This document shows positions 15,958 through 23,683 of a stretch of 30,727 nucleotides of DNA, one piece after another. This stretch comes from a virus. The notes beneath the pieces are model-generated. The model made no database searches. It was given only the letters and a program-made list of their open reading frames with translations, and had not been told where the DNA came from. The stretch spans positions 1 to 30,727 of IMG/VR virus record IMGVR_UViG_3300032323_002682. The stretch is one strand, 5' to 3'. Each line of letters begins with the position of its first letter. Within the stretch, counting starts at the first letter, position 1. The translations under genes and the position numbers were made by a program.

Positions 15958-18900
15958 TTAATTTTCTCTTATATTAGGTAATTGAATTGGAGGATTAAAT
16001 TCAAAAACATGTTGTGATGAATTACTATATACTATTTGATCTACAGAAACACCAGCAATGCCACATCCTTGAGAAGATGCACTCAAACCTCCCAGATTAA
16101 CGGAATAAACTGTTGGTATATCTTCAACAGTTCCATTTGTTTTAAATAAACCATAATTATTTCCAAATATATCAATTTTCCATTCGGTCATCACTCCTTT
16201 ATCTACTAAAAGTTCTTTTTTACGATTCTCATACGAGGATGCTAAAAGTTCTTTTCTGAATGTTACGGGATATTTTTCCGGACTATCCCATACACTAGGA
16301 TATATCGGATCCCAAAAAGCAAAATCATCATTTTGTCTACATAATCCCAATGTATTCTTCTTGGTTATTTCATATTTGGATTGATATGGTGTATACTTTT
16401 GATTGTTTAAAGTATCAACAATTGTTCCTGCAATTGTTGATGTGCTATATGATTTATACATCCACCTATTATCAACATAATCAACAACTACGGGTGAATA
16501 CTGATCTTTTTTTGTAAGACCTCTGTTTCTTGATCCGTATTTTTCTACATTTAGAAACATTCTTTCCGCACTAATACTATCTATAAATGTTAATGTGTCA
16601 CCATTAACATTAATCTCATAACCTCTTCCACGATAATTAGAAACTCCTAATTTTTCTGGTAATAAATATTCACCTGTTTGTTTATCGCTGACTGTTAATG
16701 AAACCAATGATGCGTTTGCAACTGTTGGATAATGAACATTAACTAAATTTAAATATGGTTCTGTTGCTTTTATGGCTACTGCTGTGTTAAATTGCACAAA
16801 AGTATTAGAACATCTGTTTTGAAAATACAAATCTTCAGTATATGTTAGAGGATTTCTGGCGAAATAATTGTATTTATTTGGTGTAAATAATGAATAACTT
16901 TCTAAAGTAATAGTACTAGGTTCGTGTGAACTATATGCAATAAAGTCGGAAACATTTCCTATTCTGAATAAATCATTTAAATTAGAAACACCCTCATAGA
17001 ATATTATTTTATTCCATTGATAACTAGAAATAGAAACATCAAACGTGAGTGGTTGATTCCATATTAAGTTTGTATTTTTCTTTCTTTGATATTGAAGAAA
17101 ATTTCCATTCTCTAACACCATTGGTGATACTGTAGGTTGATGTATCGGAAGATAATCATCTATAAACCTAACCTGACCACCATAAGACATATGACCTTTA
17201 TAGAATTTATTATTTAAATTAGGATCAGGAATATTGTTGCTTATTGCCCAGAAAGGTTTGGCTCCAAATGAACGACCGATCCATTCTGAAGAATACGTGC
17301 TGGTGGAATAATCCCAACCATTTAATTTTGAATTAAATGCAAATGAAATGGAGGGCAATGAAAATGATGTGATAGCATCATATCCAACAAAATTTGCCAC
17401 AGATCTATGAACATACACCAAATAATCACCGGGATAAAAATTCATATCACTGATTTCATATGTCTCTTTCCAATTTCCATCTGATCCTCTTATTGCTTTA
17501 TACCATGTTGGATAAACAGCATTACAACTGAAATATGAAGCAAGTCTTTGGATAAAACTATTCACATCTCCATCGCTTAATGTTAAATATTTTTCTAAGT
17601 TAAAATAACTATTTGGTGATGCTATCTGCTGCATCACATCTGTAAAGTAAGAATTAGTTCCGACCGAAACCGGAATTATTTCTACTCCTTGTTGTTTTAA
17701 TCTGTCTGCTTCTGGTAAAGCTTTTCCAATATCTAATGTTTCATAACCATCACTAAACAGCATTATAGTTTTTACAGCGTTTTCTTGAGGAAAATTTGTA
17801 TTTGTAGAACGAGATCCTTCTGCTTCTATAATTGCATTCAAGTCAGAACACAACCCATAAAAATTTCTTGTTTTAGATTTTTTACTATTAGTTCCTACTT
17901 CTTGTGTTAAAAGTGATTCTGATATTTGAAAAGCTCCGTATATATCTGTTAATGAATCAGCAGCTAAATTTGTTGGAACGGAATCTATTGCAAAATTTAA
18001 TATTGTAAGATCGGAAGTTAAATAAGTTTTTATGGTTGTGTTTTTATCAAAATATACTATTGAAATTTGTACTTCAGGGTTTGCTATTTTGTTAATTAAT
18101 CCCTTTATAACTTTAATTGTAGTTTCTATAAAAGTTTTTTCAGAACCACTAGCATCAATTAATATTATTATATCACGAGATTTACAAGGATTGAATCTTG
18201 CTTGTAAATTTTTATAAGCATATGTTATTATTATATATGGTGTGACTCCAACATTATCTGTGCGAAGTGGTGTTCTATAATATGTATATCTTCTCCCGGT
18301 TTTTAGTATCATAGGTGTGCCAGTTCCTGTCTGCCACTTTCCACTTCCAAAACCAACACCAACATCACCTTCAACACCATCTAAACGATAATATGAAAAT
18401 TGAGGACTTGTTAGTGGTCCAAAACCACGTGTATCTTTCCATGTATTTAATGCAAAGTCAGAACCCAAACCTTGAGGATCGGCAAACAAATAATCTGCCA
18501 TCGAATTAAATTGTGTCAAGTTTGAACCCGAATGTCCTATTGGTGAATAATGAACAGATTTACATCTACATTGTTTCCAAGGATATAAGTTGTCTATTAT
18601 TGGATTTGGATTTTGGTAATCTTGATCAGTATAATAATCTTTTGATCCACCTTTATTATACGGACAATCAACAGAATGTTTTCTATAAAAAATAACTTCA
18701 TCTGCTGGTGTGTCTTCATCCATCCAAACAAAGGAAACAAACCCAGAATCTATTTTTGTTGATAATCCTGCTTGAATATTTCCATTTAAATACTCCGCAC
18801 ATTGTACTGCAGAAGTATCATATACATTTAAAGTAGATTGTATGTCTAATTCTTGAATAGACCCAGAACCAAGCCATGCAGCTTCTGTAGGTTCTGATGT

Positions 18901-20607
18901 TCTGGAATTCAATCTATAAATTATATCAGAATCACTAAGATCTGATCCAGCAACAGCACCCAACATATCACTAGAAACGGAAAGTTCTGAGAGAGCTACA
19001 GGAAGGCAAGTATCTTCTAAAACAGTTATTGGAATATTATCAGAAGGAGAAAAATTGTCGATAGGCCAATATATGTAATTAGCTCCTATGGATATGGGAA
19101 TATCGGTAGAAGATAGTGCAAATAAGAAAGCTTGTTGTATCTCTCCTGATAAAGCATCACTATAAACATTATTTAATTGTTGATTATTTTGTTTTTTTGA
19201 TATTATATCTGAATTTTCTGAAGAAGACCCTGCATGTGCTCCATCATAAACAAGTGTTGTGTTATTGATATATATTGGTAAAGATGCGGAATTTGGAAGT
19301 GTTGTTGTGTAATAATCTTTTAATATTTCTACTTTCTGTGCTTCTGTTAATTTTTGATAAACCAAATAATCAGAATCATCTATACTATGTGTTTCAAATG
19401 AAGTACCTTTAAAGGAAAGATTGAATCCGGGGTATGGGTATAAAAATTCTCTATATTCACCAGCATTTATAGTGAGTCTCATATTTCCTTGTGAATTTTC
19501 TACACGAGGACCCATCAACCATGCACCTTCTACAATTCCAGCTTGATCGGTGAATATAAGATCAGAATTTGTATAATCATCACCACCAGTAGCACTACAT
19601 TTTACAAAATTAGAACTATTAATATCAATGGGATCATATATATTATTAAATATAGAATCATTTAAAACTCTATCACCACTAGGCCAATAGAACCAATTGT
19701 TTCCGGTTTGGAATGGTAAGGAAAAAACATAATCAGGGGTATCGGTCTCGCTTAATCGAACAGCTGTTAACCCGTATACAGTTTCACCCAAATATTTTTG
19801 GGATGCTGCTATTTGATTATAAATTGTTTGATATGATGTAGAAGAAAGTGCTGCCGTTGAAAGGGTTGGCACTTCCATGAGATATTGATTAAATAAACGA
19901 GAAAGCGGTGTATCTGCAACTCTAGAAAGAAATCTACTAGAAAGTATACCAATCAAGTCTTCTTCAGATATATTTTCAAATGGAATATCATTAAGAACCT
20001 GAGAAATATCCACATAATCAGTAATTGGAACAGATGGATCCGAATCATGGTATGATTGAGAATCATGCAATTCTTCCAATTCTATGAAAAAGTTACCATT
20101 TACAGAAGAAAGGGCGGGAAAAAATTGAGTAAGAGAAGAGATTGGTATTTGTGTTATATTGTTTTCTTTTGTGGTAAACCCGTTTAAAATATATTGATAG
20201 AGTAAAGTTTCTAATCCATTATTAGAACCTATCAAGTTATATCTTAATTTTGCGTTTTTTACCGATTCTCTCTTATAAGATAATATCTTAGATACTTCCT
20301 TAAGTTTTTTTACAAAATACGGAATGGCTATTGTTATTTCTTCATCATTAGTATAATCTAACTGCGATAGAAACAAATCCTTCTCATCTTTATTAAAAAG
20401 AAAACTCAAATCTTTTAATAATTGAATATAGTCTTGTTTTATCTGATTTGATACTGTTGTGGAAGATGATGCTATTTTATTCACAGCATACCACTCTTTT
20501 AAGTATTGGGTATATAATTGCACTGAAATATCAGGCGTAAGTGTTGTCTGATATTTTAACCAAGTCGGATAACTCAATGGAGAGCTTGTATTAATCGGTG
20601 CGGACAT
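15958..20607 (-). CDS. Giant virion protein with von Willebrand A domain, 1549 aa
   Basis: The frame is open 20 codons further upstream (to 20667), but that start overlaps the previous gene; ATG 20607 (MSAPINTSSPLSYP) is preferred. The N-terminal 150 residues are helical (YTQYLKEWYAV, then FVKKLKEVSKILSYKRESV) and resemble an assembly or oligomerisation region. A vWA domain spans about 808-1010: strand IIILID, MIDAS motif DASGS at D818-S822, a Thr in SLTDIYGAF, and Asp953 in LFSDGYE. The rest is beta-rich with many Trp/Tyr. All three metal-site motifs look intact, so Mg-dependent protein binding is plausible. A baseplate or tail role is inferred from the neighbours; I cannot assign a T4 counterpart. 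Confidence 0.82.
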   Translation of the reverse strand: MSAPINTSSPLSYPTWLKYQTTLTPDISVQLYTQYLKEWYAVNKIASSSTTVSNQIKQDYIQLLKDLSFLFNKDEKDLFLSQLDYTNDEEITIAIPYFVKKLKEVSKILSYKRESVKNAKLRYNLIGSNNGLETLLYQYILNGFTTKENNITQIPISSLTQFFPALSSVNGNFFIELEELHDSQSYHDSDPSVPITDYVDISQVLNDIPFENISEEDLIGILSSRFLSRVADTPLSRLFNQYLMEVPTLSTAALSSTSYQTIYNQIAASQKYLGETVYGLTAVRLSETDTPDYVFSLPFQTGNNWFYWPSGDRVLNDSIFNNIYDPIDINSSNFVKCSATGGDDYTNSDLIFTDQAGIVEGAWLMGPRVENSQGNMRLTINAGEYREFLYPYPGFNLSFKGTSFETHSIDDSDYLVYQKLTEAQKVEILKDYYTTTLPNSASLPIYINNTTLVYDGAHAGSSSENSDIISKKQNNQQLNNVYSDALSGEIQQAFLFALSSTDIPISIGANYIYWPIDNFSPSDNIPITVLEDTCLPVALSELSVSSDMLGAVAGSDLSDSDIIYRLNSRTSEPTEAAWLGSGSIQELDIQSTLNVYDTSAVQCAEYLNGNIQAGLSTKIDSGFVSFVWMDEDTPADEVIFYRKHSVDCPYNKGGSKDYYTDQDYQNPNPIIDNLYPWKQCRCKSVHYSPIGHSGSNLTQFNSMADYLFADPQGLGSDFALNTWKDTRGFGPLTSPQFSYYRLDGVEGDVGVGFGSGKWQTGTGTPMILKTGRRYTYYRTPLRTDNVGVTPYIIITYAYKNLQARFNPCKSRDIIILIDASGSEKTFIETTIKVIKGLINKIANPEVQISIVYFDKNTTIKTYLTSDLTILNFAIDSVPTNLAADSLTDIYGAFQISESLLTQEVGTNSKKSKTRNFYGLCSDLNAIIEAEGSRSTNTNFPQENAVKTIMLFSDGYETLDIGKALPEADRLKQQGVEIIPVSVGTNSYFTDVMQQIASPNSYFNLEKYLTLSDGDVNSFIQRLASYFSCNAVYPTWYKAIRGSDGNWKETYEISDMNFYPGDYLVYVHRSVANFVGYDAITSFSLPSISFAFNSKLNGWDYSTSTYSSEWIGRSFGAKPFWAISNNIPDPNLNNKFYKGHMSYGGQVRFIDDYLPIHQPTVSPMVLENGNFLQYQRKKNTNLIWNQPLTFDVSISSYQWNKIIFYEGVSNLNDLFRIGNVSDFIAYSSHEPSTITLESYSLFTPNKYNYFARNPLTYTEDLYFQNRCSNTFVQFNTAVAIKATEPYLNLVNVHYPTVANASLVSLTVSDKQTGEYLLPEKLGVSNYRGRGYEINVNGDTLTFIDSISAERMFLNVEKYGSRNRGLTKKDQYSPVVVDYVDNRWMYKSYSTSTIAGTIVDTLNNQKYTPYQSKYEITKKNTLGLCRQNDDFAFWDPIYPSVWDSPEKYPVTFRKELLASSYENRKKELLVDKGVMTEWKIDIFGNNYGLFKTNGTVEDIPTVYSVNLGGLSASSQGCGIAGVSVDQIVYSNSSQHVFEFNPPIQLPNIREN

Positions 20608-20618
20608 TGTATTATTAA

Positions 20619-20624
20619 TATTTA
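20619..20624 (-). promoter_or_regulatory. Possible late box TAAATA for the vWA gene
   Basis: The minus strand reads ATTAAATATTAATAATACAATG; the box is 11 nt from ATG 20607, the longest spacing among the close late boxes, giving a predicted leader of only a few nt. It favours ATG 20607 over the longer open frame, which starts upstream of the box. Confidence 0.45.
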
Positions 20625-20648
20625 ATCTAAAAATGCAGCTTTCTAACT

Positions 20649-21365
20649 TTAAATAGGATAAACACAACTTCCATCATTTATATATGCATTTGGATTATAA
20701 TTTAATGCGTTTGGATCCATACACCCATAAACGTTTTGACTACATAATAAAGGAACTTCAAAAGTGTTTGTAGCTGGACATGCATTATATACTAATCTAC
20801 CAATTCCATCTTCTATATAAACCCAAGGAACATTGTTGTGACATTCACCAAACCCCCAATATTGTGTTCTAACATTTGGTGGAATAGCACATATGAGTTG
20901 TAAAGTCATAGATTCACTGCTATTACTAAGATTTAATCTAGGATATACATCAGAAGTTATTAAAAGTGTAGTGCTTCTATCTCCTCCATCACTCTGATTA
21001 TTTAAATCAATAAGTCCTATGTTAATGTTATTAACAAGAAGATAAAATATAGCAGCATTACAACGATGTCTTTGAGGACAAGGACCTAATGTATTGCTAA
21101 ATTTTACCGATATTTGCATTCCTACTATAAAACAATCAAAATATTCACACGAACCATCATCTATGTTTGCTTTTGGATCAAAATTCGTTGCTTTAGGATC
21201 CATACATCCATATATTATTTTTTCTTCGATTAATTCATATTTTCTCTTTTCTTCTTTAACACTAACATTACATTTAATCGGAGATTCGGTTGAAATTAAA
21301 AAATCTCCAGTAATCAAAGATTCTCCGCTTTGATAACTTGTTATATTTTCAATATTATTTGACAT
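20649..21365 (-). CDS. Virion-region protein with two GCMDP-type repeats, 238 aa
   Basis: Two copies of a 24-26-residue motif are present: YGCMDPKATNFDPKANIDDG plus SC at residues 52-75, and YGCMDPNALNYNPNAYINDG plus SC at 213-238, the second ending the protein. This GCxDPxAxNYxPxAxxDDGSC pattern recurs in secreted bacterial proteins and in marine phage virion proteins; it is rich in Asp and paired Cys, suggesting a small Ca-binding or disulphide-bonded knot. The middle (76-212) is a Cys-containing beta domain with GPCPQRHRC, QYWGFGECHNNVPWVYIED and NACPATN. ATG 21365 follows a TAAATA box by 8 nt. Likely an exposed virion component; function inferred. Confidence 0.8.
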   Translation of the reverse strand: MSNNIENITSYQSGESLITGDFLISTESPIKCNVSVKEEKRKYELIEEKIIYGCMDPKATNFDPKANIDDGSCEYFDCFIVGMQISVKFSNTLGPCPQRHRCNAAIFYLLVNNINIGLIDLNNQSDGGDRSTTLLITSDVYPRLNLSNSSESMTLQLICAIPPNVRTQYWGFGECHNNVPWVYIEDGIGRLVYNACPATNTFEVPLLCSQNVYGCMDPNALNYNPNAYINDGSCVYPI

Positions 21366-21373
21366 TCTTAATA

Positions 21374-21379
21374 TATTTA
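21374..21379 (-). promoter_or_regulatory. T4-late-like promoter box TAAATA for the GCMDP-repeat gene
   Basis: The minus strand reads CCTAAATATATTAAGAATG; 8 nt separate the box from ATG 21365. Confidence 0.5.
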
Positions 21380-21387
21380 GGTTTAAA

Positions 21388-21870
21388 TTACCACTTACCT
21401 ATAGGACACACAGAAGTATCTAATCTGAGCTTTGCTTGGGTTGAACAACCACATTTTTCACACTTTCCTGTATTAGCAAACGCAGAAGAATCCCAAAACT
21501 CACAAGACTCACATATTTTTAATCTCTCATTAAACATTTTTCTAGTAGCCACAGGCATACCTTCAAGTCCCCATTCTACAAGACTTTCAGTAAAACTTTT
21601 TGCTTTTTGTAACAAAGAAGGAGGTTTTGGTTCTTTTTCTATTTTAGGAGGATTCTCCAAAGATGAATTGACATATTTTAACCAAATGTCACACACAAAA
21701 GATTTGATTTCTTCGTCAGTTTTAATTTTATTACTCCAATATTTTAATAGATTATCGGGAGTTATCTTCTTGAATCCCTTGTCTATCCACCTCTGACGGT
21801 TTTTAGGTCTTAACTGTAATGTAACAAAATACATTATAATTCTTAATTGTTTGTCTGTTATATCACACAT
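21388..21870 (-). CDS. Phage protein with C-terminal zinc ribbon, 160 aa
   Basis: The N-terminal half is helical (KNRQRWIDKGFKKITPDNLL, then LLKYWSNKIKTDEEI). A Pro/Lys linker near residues 72-85 leads to a C-terminal zinc-ribbon region: ICESCEFW, then GKCEKCGCS, then TSVCPIGKW. The Cys spacing and the closing CPxGKW are familiar from small zinc-binding proteins beside structural genes in T4-like phages. The substrate is unknown. This is the first gene of the minus-strand half; a TAAATA box lies 9 nt before ATG 21870. Confidence 0.8.
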   Translation of the reverse strand: MCDITDKQLRIIMYFVTLQLRPKNRQRWIDKGFKKITPDNLLKYWSNKIKTDEEIKSFVCDIWLKYVNSSLENPPKIEKEPKPPSLLQKAKSFTESLVEWGLEGMPVATRKMFNERLKICESCEFWDSSAFANTGKCEKCGCSTQAKLRLDTSVCPIGKW

Positions 21871-21879
21871 ATCTTTATC

Positions 21880-21885
21880 TATTTA
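21880..21885 (-). promoter_or_regulatory. T4-late-like promoter box TAAATA for the zinc-ribbon gene
   Basis: The minus strand reads ATTAAATAGATAAAGATATG; the box ends 9 nt before ATG 21870. It lies in the 60-bp divergent region shared with the first plus-strand gene. Confidence 0.45.
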
Positions 21886-21895
21886 ATAATATTAC

Positions 21896-21924
21896 TAGAC
21901 AATCAATACTTTATGTTATAAATA
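21896..21924 (+). promoter_or_regulatory. Divergent-region promoter, TAGACA plus TATAAATA
   Basis: TAGACA at 21896-21901 is 15 nt from TATAAATA at 21917-21924, and 6 nt (ataaac) then lead to ATG 21931. The site can be read as a sigma70-like promoter or as a perfect T4-late box. Either way the transcript would start at or close to the ATG. The bases around the -35 box (tactagaca) recur at the 23648 promoter. Confidence 0.5.
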
Positions 21925-21930
21925 ATAAAC

Positions 21931-22128
21931 ATGGATACATTTTCTTCAGACTCTATAAGAAACCAAACAGGCATGGTTGCTAGTAATGCACGAACCTTTT
22001 CAAGAAACATAGAGATTCCTATAAAGATTGTAAACAAGAAAAAGATCGGTTCAAAACAAAAAAAACAAATAAAAGAAATATCCAATCTTATCCTTAAACT
22101 AGCAGAGACTTTGAATAAAGTAGCTTGA
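21931..22128 (+). CDS. Small basic protein of unknown function, 65 aa
   Basis: The product starts MDTFSSDSIRNQTGMVASNA and carries a basic stretch (IKIVNKKKIGSKQKKQIKE) followed by a short amphipathic helix, NLILKLAETLNKVA. No family is recognised; the Lys-rich centre would suit nucleic-acid binding, but that is a guess. First gene of the plus-strand half. Its stop TGA (22126-22128) is nested inside the TTGACA of the next promoter. A 78-aa open frame on the opposite strand overlaps it fully and is rejected because this frame has the promoter. Confidence 0.65.
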   Translation: MDTFSSDSIRNQTGMVASNARTFSRNIEIPIKIVNKKKIGSKQKKQIKEISNLILKLAETLNKVA

Positions 22129-22152
22129 CATAAAACCAAATAGCAGTATCAT
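22125..22152 (+). promoter_or_regulatory. Sigma70-like promoter TTGACA-N16-TATCAT
   Basis: TTGACA 22125-22130, 16-nt spacer, TATCAT 22147-22152, then 6 nt (gggtct) to ATG 22159. The A of the ATG would be the +1 base, so the mRNA should be leaderless. The -35 box contains the stop codon of the preceding gene. Confidence 0.65.
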
Positions 22153-22158
22153 GGGTCT

Positions 22159-22917
22159 ATGAAAATACAATTCATAGCAACCTCCAGAGAACTTCTTGAT
22201 ATACTGGACAGTAAACCTCATCCAGCAAATAGGATACTACCTGAATGGGTTGCTAAAATGCCTTCGTATGCAGGAGGTAAACAAGGAGTAGATGACAATG
22301 CAGATCCTAACAGCACCATTAAAAAATGTATGCCTGTAATTGATTCTATGACTGCTGGATATTATATGCCATTGTTCTGTGATCTTTGGATTGAAAGAAA
22401 GGATCATATATCTTTTAAGTGGTCAATGGATACACTTCCATTGATAACTGCACAAAATCCAGATCGATATACCGAATATCCTATTCCAGAGGGATATCAC
22501 CAAATGGCTTTTAAGTTCAATAATCCTTGGATTATTAAAACACCACCCGGTTGGTCGTGTTTATTTACTCATCCTCTTAATTATGATGATCTTCCTTTTA
22601 GATGTATTCCTGCAATTGTTAGTACAGATAAGTTTCCTGCGCCTGTTCATTTCCCATTCTTTTTAAAGGAAGGATTTCAGGGATTGATTGAAAAGGGAAC
22701 TCCTTTGGTTCAGGTTATTCCTTTCAAAAGAGAAACATTCAAATCTGAATTTTCTTATGATAAAGGAGAAAAGCTTTCCAAAATTTGGAAGAGAGCAGAA
22801 AGTGTCTTCTTCGGAAGATATGTTAAATTCTTTAGGGAAACATCGAAATATACAGAGGGTTCACTGAAAACAGAATCTAAATGCCCCTTTGCAAATATGT
22901 TCGGAGGGAGTAAATAA
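22159..22917 (+). CDS. Phage protein of unknown function, 252 aa
   Basis: Soluble Trp/Pro-rich protein. Distinctive stretches are PHPANRILPEWVAKMPSYAG near residues 20-40, the segment IKKCMPVIDSMTAGYYMPLF, NPWIIKTPPGWSCLFTHPLN and FPAPVHFPFFLKEG. The overall pattern recalls an uncharacterised protein family seen in T4-like and marine phages (I think the DUF6065 type, but I cannot verify this). No catalytic or metal motif is obvious. Head of an early operon with the two short genes that follow at 6-nt gaps; predicted leaderless from the TTGACA promoter upstream. Confidence 0.8.
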   Translation: MKIQFIATSRELLDILDSKPHPANRILPEWVAKMPSYAGGKQGVDDNADPNSTIKKCMPVIDSMTAGYYMPLFCDLWIERKDHISFKWSMDTLPLITAQNPDRYTEYPIPEGYHQMAFKFNNPWIIKTPPGWSCLFTHPLNYDDLPFRCIPAIVSTDKFPAPVHFPFFLKEGFQGLIEKGTPLVQVIPFKRETFKSEFSYDKGEKLSKIWKRAESVFFGRYVKFFRETSKYTEGSLKTESKCPFANMFGGSK

Positions 22918-22922
22918 AACAT

Positions 22923-23117
22923 ATGCAACAAACATTAACAATGATTCACGAAACCAAGTATCCGTCCGGTACTTCTTATGCAAAGAGAGAAGCTGCTATA
23001 AATAATGATCTCATTTCAATTCAAAATACATTGAGAACTCGTGGCTTTTATATGCTTGGGCACGATGTCACATCAAAAACCGATACAAAGGCAGTTATCA
23101 AAGTACTTTACAGATAA
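22923..23117 (+). CDS. Small protein of unknown function, 64 aa
   Basis: ATG 22923 lies 5 nt after the upstream stop. The product starts MQQTLTMIHETKYPSGTSYA and includes AKREAAINNDLISIQNTLR, a helix typical of small phage regulatory or accessory proteins. It ends TDTKAVIKVLYR. No motif is recognised. No promoter of its own; it belongs to the operon begun at 22159. A GGAGGG in the end of the previous gene is 15 or more nt away, too far for a normal ribosome binding site. Confidence 0.7.
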   Translation: MQQTLTMIHETKYPSGTSYAKREAAINNDLISIQNTLRTRGFYMLGHDVTSKTDTKAVIKVLYR

Positions 23118-23123
23118 AAACCT

Positions 23124-23261
23124 ATGGCTGGCAAAGGAGATCGACCAAGAATTGGAGATAGAAAAGCATTCAATCAGAATCATGATGCTATTAAATTTCC
23201 AAATAAAAAAAACTCCGATGGTTTTGTAAAACTCAAAGGAAAAATTACTAAAAAGTATTAA
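23124..23261 (+). CDS. Small MAGKGDRPR-type phage protein, 45 aa
   Basis: The product begins MAGKGDRPRIGDRKAFNQNH and ends GKITKKY. A start of the type M-x-GKGD-(K/R)-x-R followed by a short basic body is a recurrent small phage and prophage protein of unknown role, which supports it as real despite its length. It follows the 64-aa gene by 6 nt and ends the operon; a four-hairpin region lies immediately after. No ribosome binding site is visible. Confidence 0.7.
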   Translation: MAGKGDRPRIGDRKAFNQNHDAIKFPNKKNSDGFVKLKGKITKKY

Positions 23262-23308
23262 TCGTGAGTGGTAAAAAACCAATTATATATTATTTTTGGC
23301 TTACTTAT

Positions 23309-23326
23309 TATGTTTTAAGAAACATA
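23309..23326. repeat. Inverted repeat 1 of the hairpin region
   Basis: TATGTTT and AAACATA flank the 4-nt loop TAAG: a perfect 7-bp stem. First of four in 155 bp. Confidence 0.75.
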
Positions 23327-23343
23327 CACCATATAATATATCT

Positions 23344-23363
23344 ATATCTCTATAGAGAGATAT
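23344..23363. repeat. Inverted repeat 2 of the hairpin region
   Basis: ATATCTCT and AGAGATAT flank the loop ATAG: a perfect 8-bp stem. AATATA upstream and TATATT downstream could extend it across a 3-nt bulge. Confidence 0.8.
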
Positions 23364-23403
23364 TATATTTACGTTTAATTATATTCCATATTTTCGGATT
23401 ATA

Positions 23404-23421
23404 ATATCTTATATAAGATAT
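23404..23421. repeat. Perfect 18-bp palindrome, hairpin region
   Basis: ATATCTTAT is followed directly by its reverse complement ATAAGATAT, with no loop. It fits a dimeric protein operator at least as well as an RNA hairpin. Confidence 0.8.
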
Positions 23422-23442
23422 AAGATTAATATTAAAAAGATA

Positions 23443-23462
23443 ATCAGTATTTAATTACTGAT
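23443..23462. repeat. Inverted repeat 4 of the hairpin region
   Basis: ATCAGTA and TACTGAT flank the loop TTTAAT: a perfect 7-bp stem, ending 17 bp before ATG 23480. It occupies the place where other genes here have their -35 box. Confidence 0.75.
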
Positions 23463-23479
23463 AAGTATTAATAGGTTCG

Positions 23480-23644
23480 ATGAGTGCCTATTTTCCAATT
23501 AAAATCAGAGGGAAAGATTACATTGTAATCCAGAAAGGCAACCTCATCGAATTAGAATATAAAGAAGATAGTGATAAGGATGTTCCTGAAAGAGAATCCG
23601 AGATTATCATCATGTATTTGATGGATGAAGGTTTCATCAAATAA
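23480..23644 (+). CDS. Small acidic protein of unknown function, 54 aa
   Basis: The product starts MSAYFPIKIRGKDYIVIQKG and continues as beta strands then a charged segment (EYKEDSDKDVPERESE) and a hydrophobic helix (IIIMYLMDEGFIK). It resembles a small single-domain beta-barrel followed by a helix, but no family is recognised. It has no TTGACA-like box; instead it sits just after four inverted repeats, so it may be controlled differently from the other early genes. A weak AGG lies 4 nt before the ATG. Confidence 0.65.
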   Translation: MSAYFPIKIRGKDYIVIQKGNLIELEYKEDSDKDVPERESEIIIMYLMDEGFIK

Positions 23645-23647
23645 TAC

Positions 23648-23675
23648 TAGACATATCATTATTTTGAAATATACT
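23648..23675 (+). promoter_or_regulatory. Sigma70-like promoter TAGACA-N16-TATACT
   Basis: TAGACA 23648-23653, 16-nt spacer, TATACT 23670-23675, then 8 nt to ATG 23684. An overlapping TACTAT at 23672-23677 would leave exactly 6 nt. Both predict a leaderless or nearly leaderless transcript. Confidence 0.6.
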
Positions 23676-23683
23676 ATACTCCT

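Noticed and set aside
20608-20667. N-terminal extension of the vWA protein by 20 codons
   Set aside because: It overlaps the preceding gene and lies upstream of the proposed late box; ATG 20607 is the better start.
21903-22139. 78-codon minus-strand frame in the divergent region
   Set aside because: Overlaps the 65-aa plus-strand gene, which has a properly placed promoter; the antisense product is an unlikely Phe/Ile-rich peptide.
22894-22912. GGAGGGAG as a ribosome binding site for the gene at 22923
   Set aside because: It lies inside the end of the preceding gene, about 15 nt or more from the ATG, beyond normal spacing.
23344-23370. Rho-independent terminator after the 45-aa gene
   Set aside because: The stem is almost all A/T and is not followed by a run of T; it is better listed simply as an inverted repeat.
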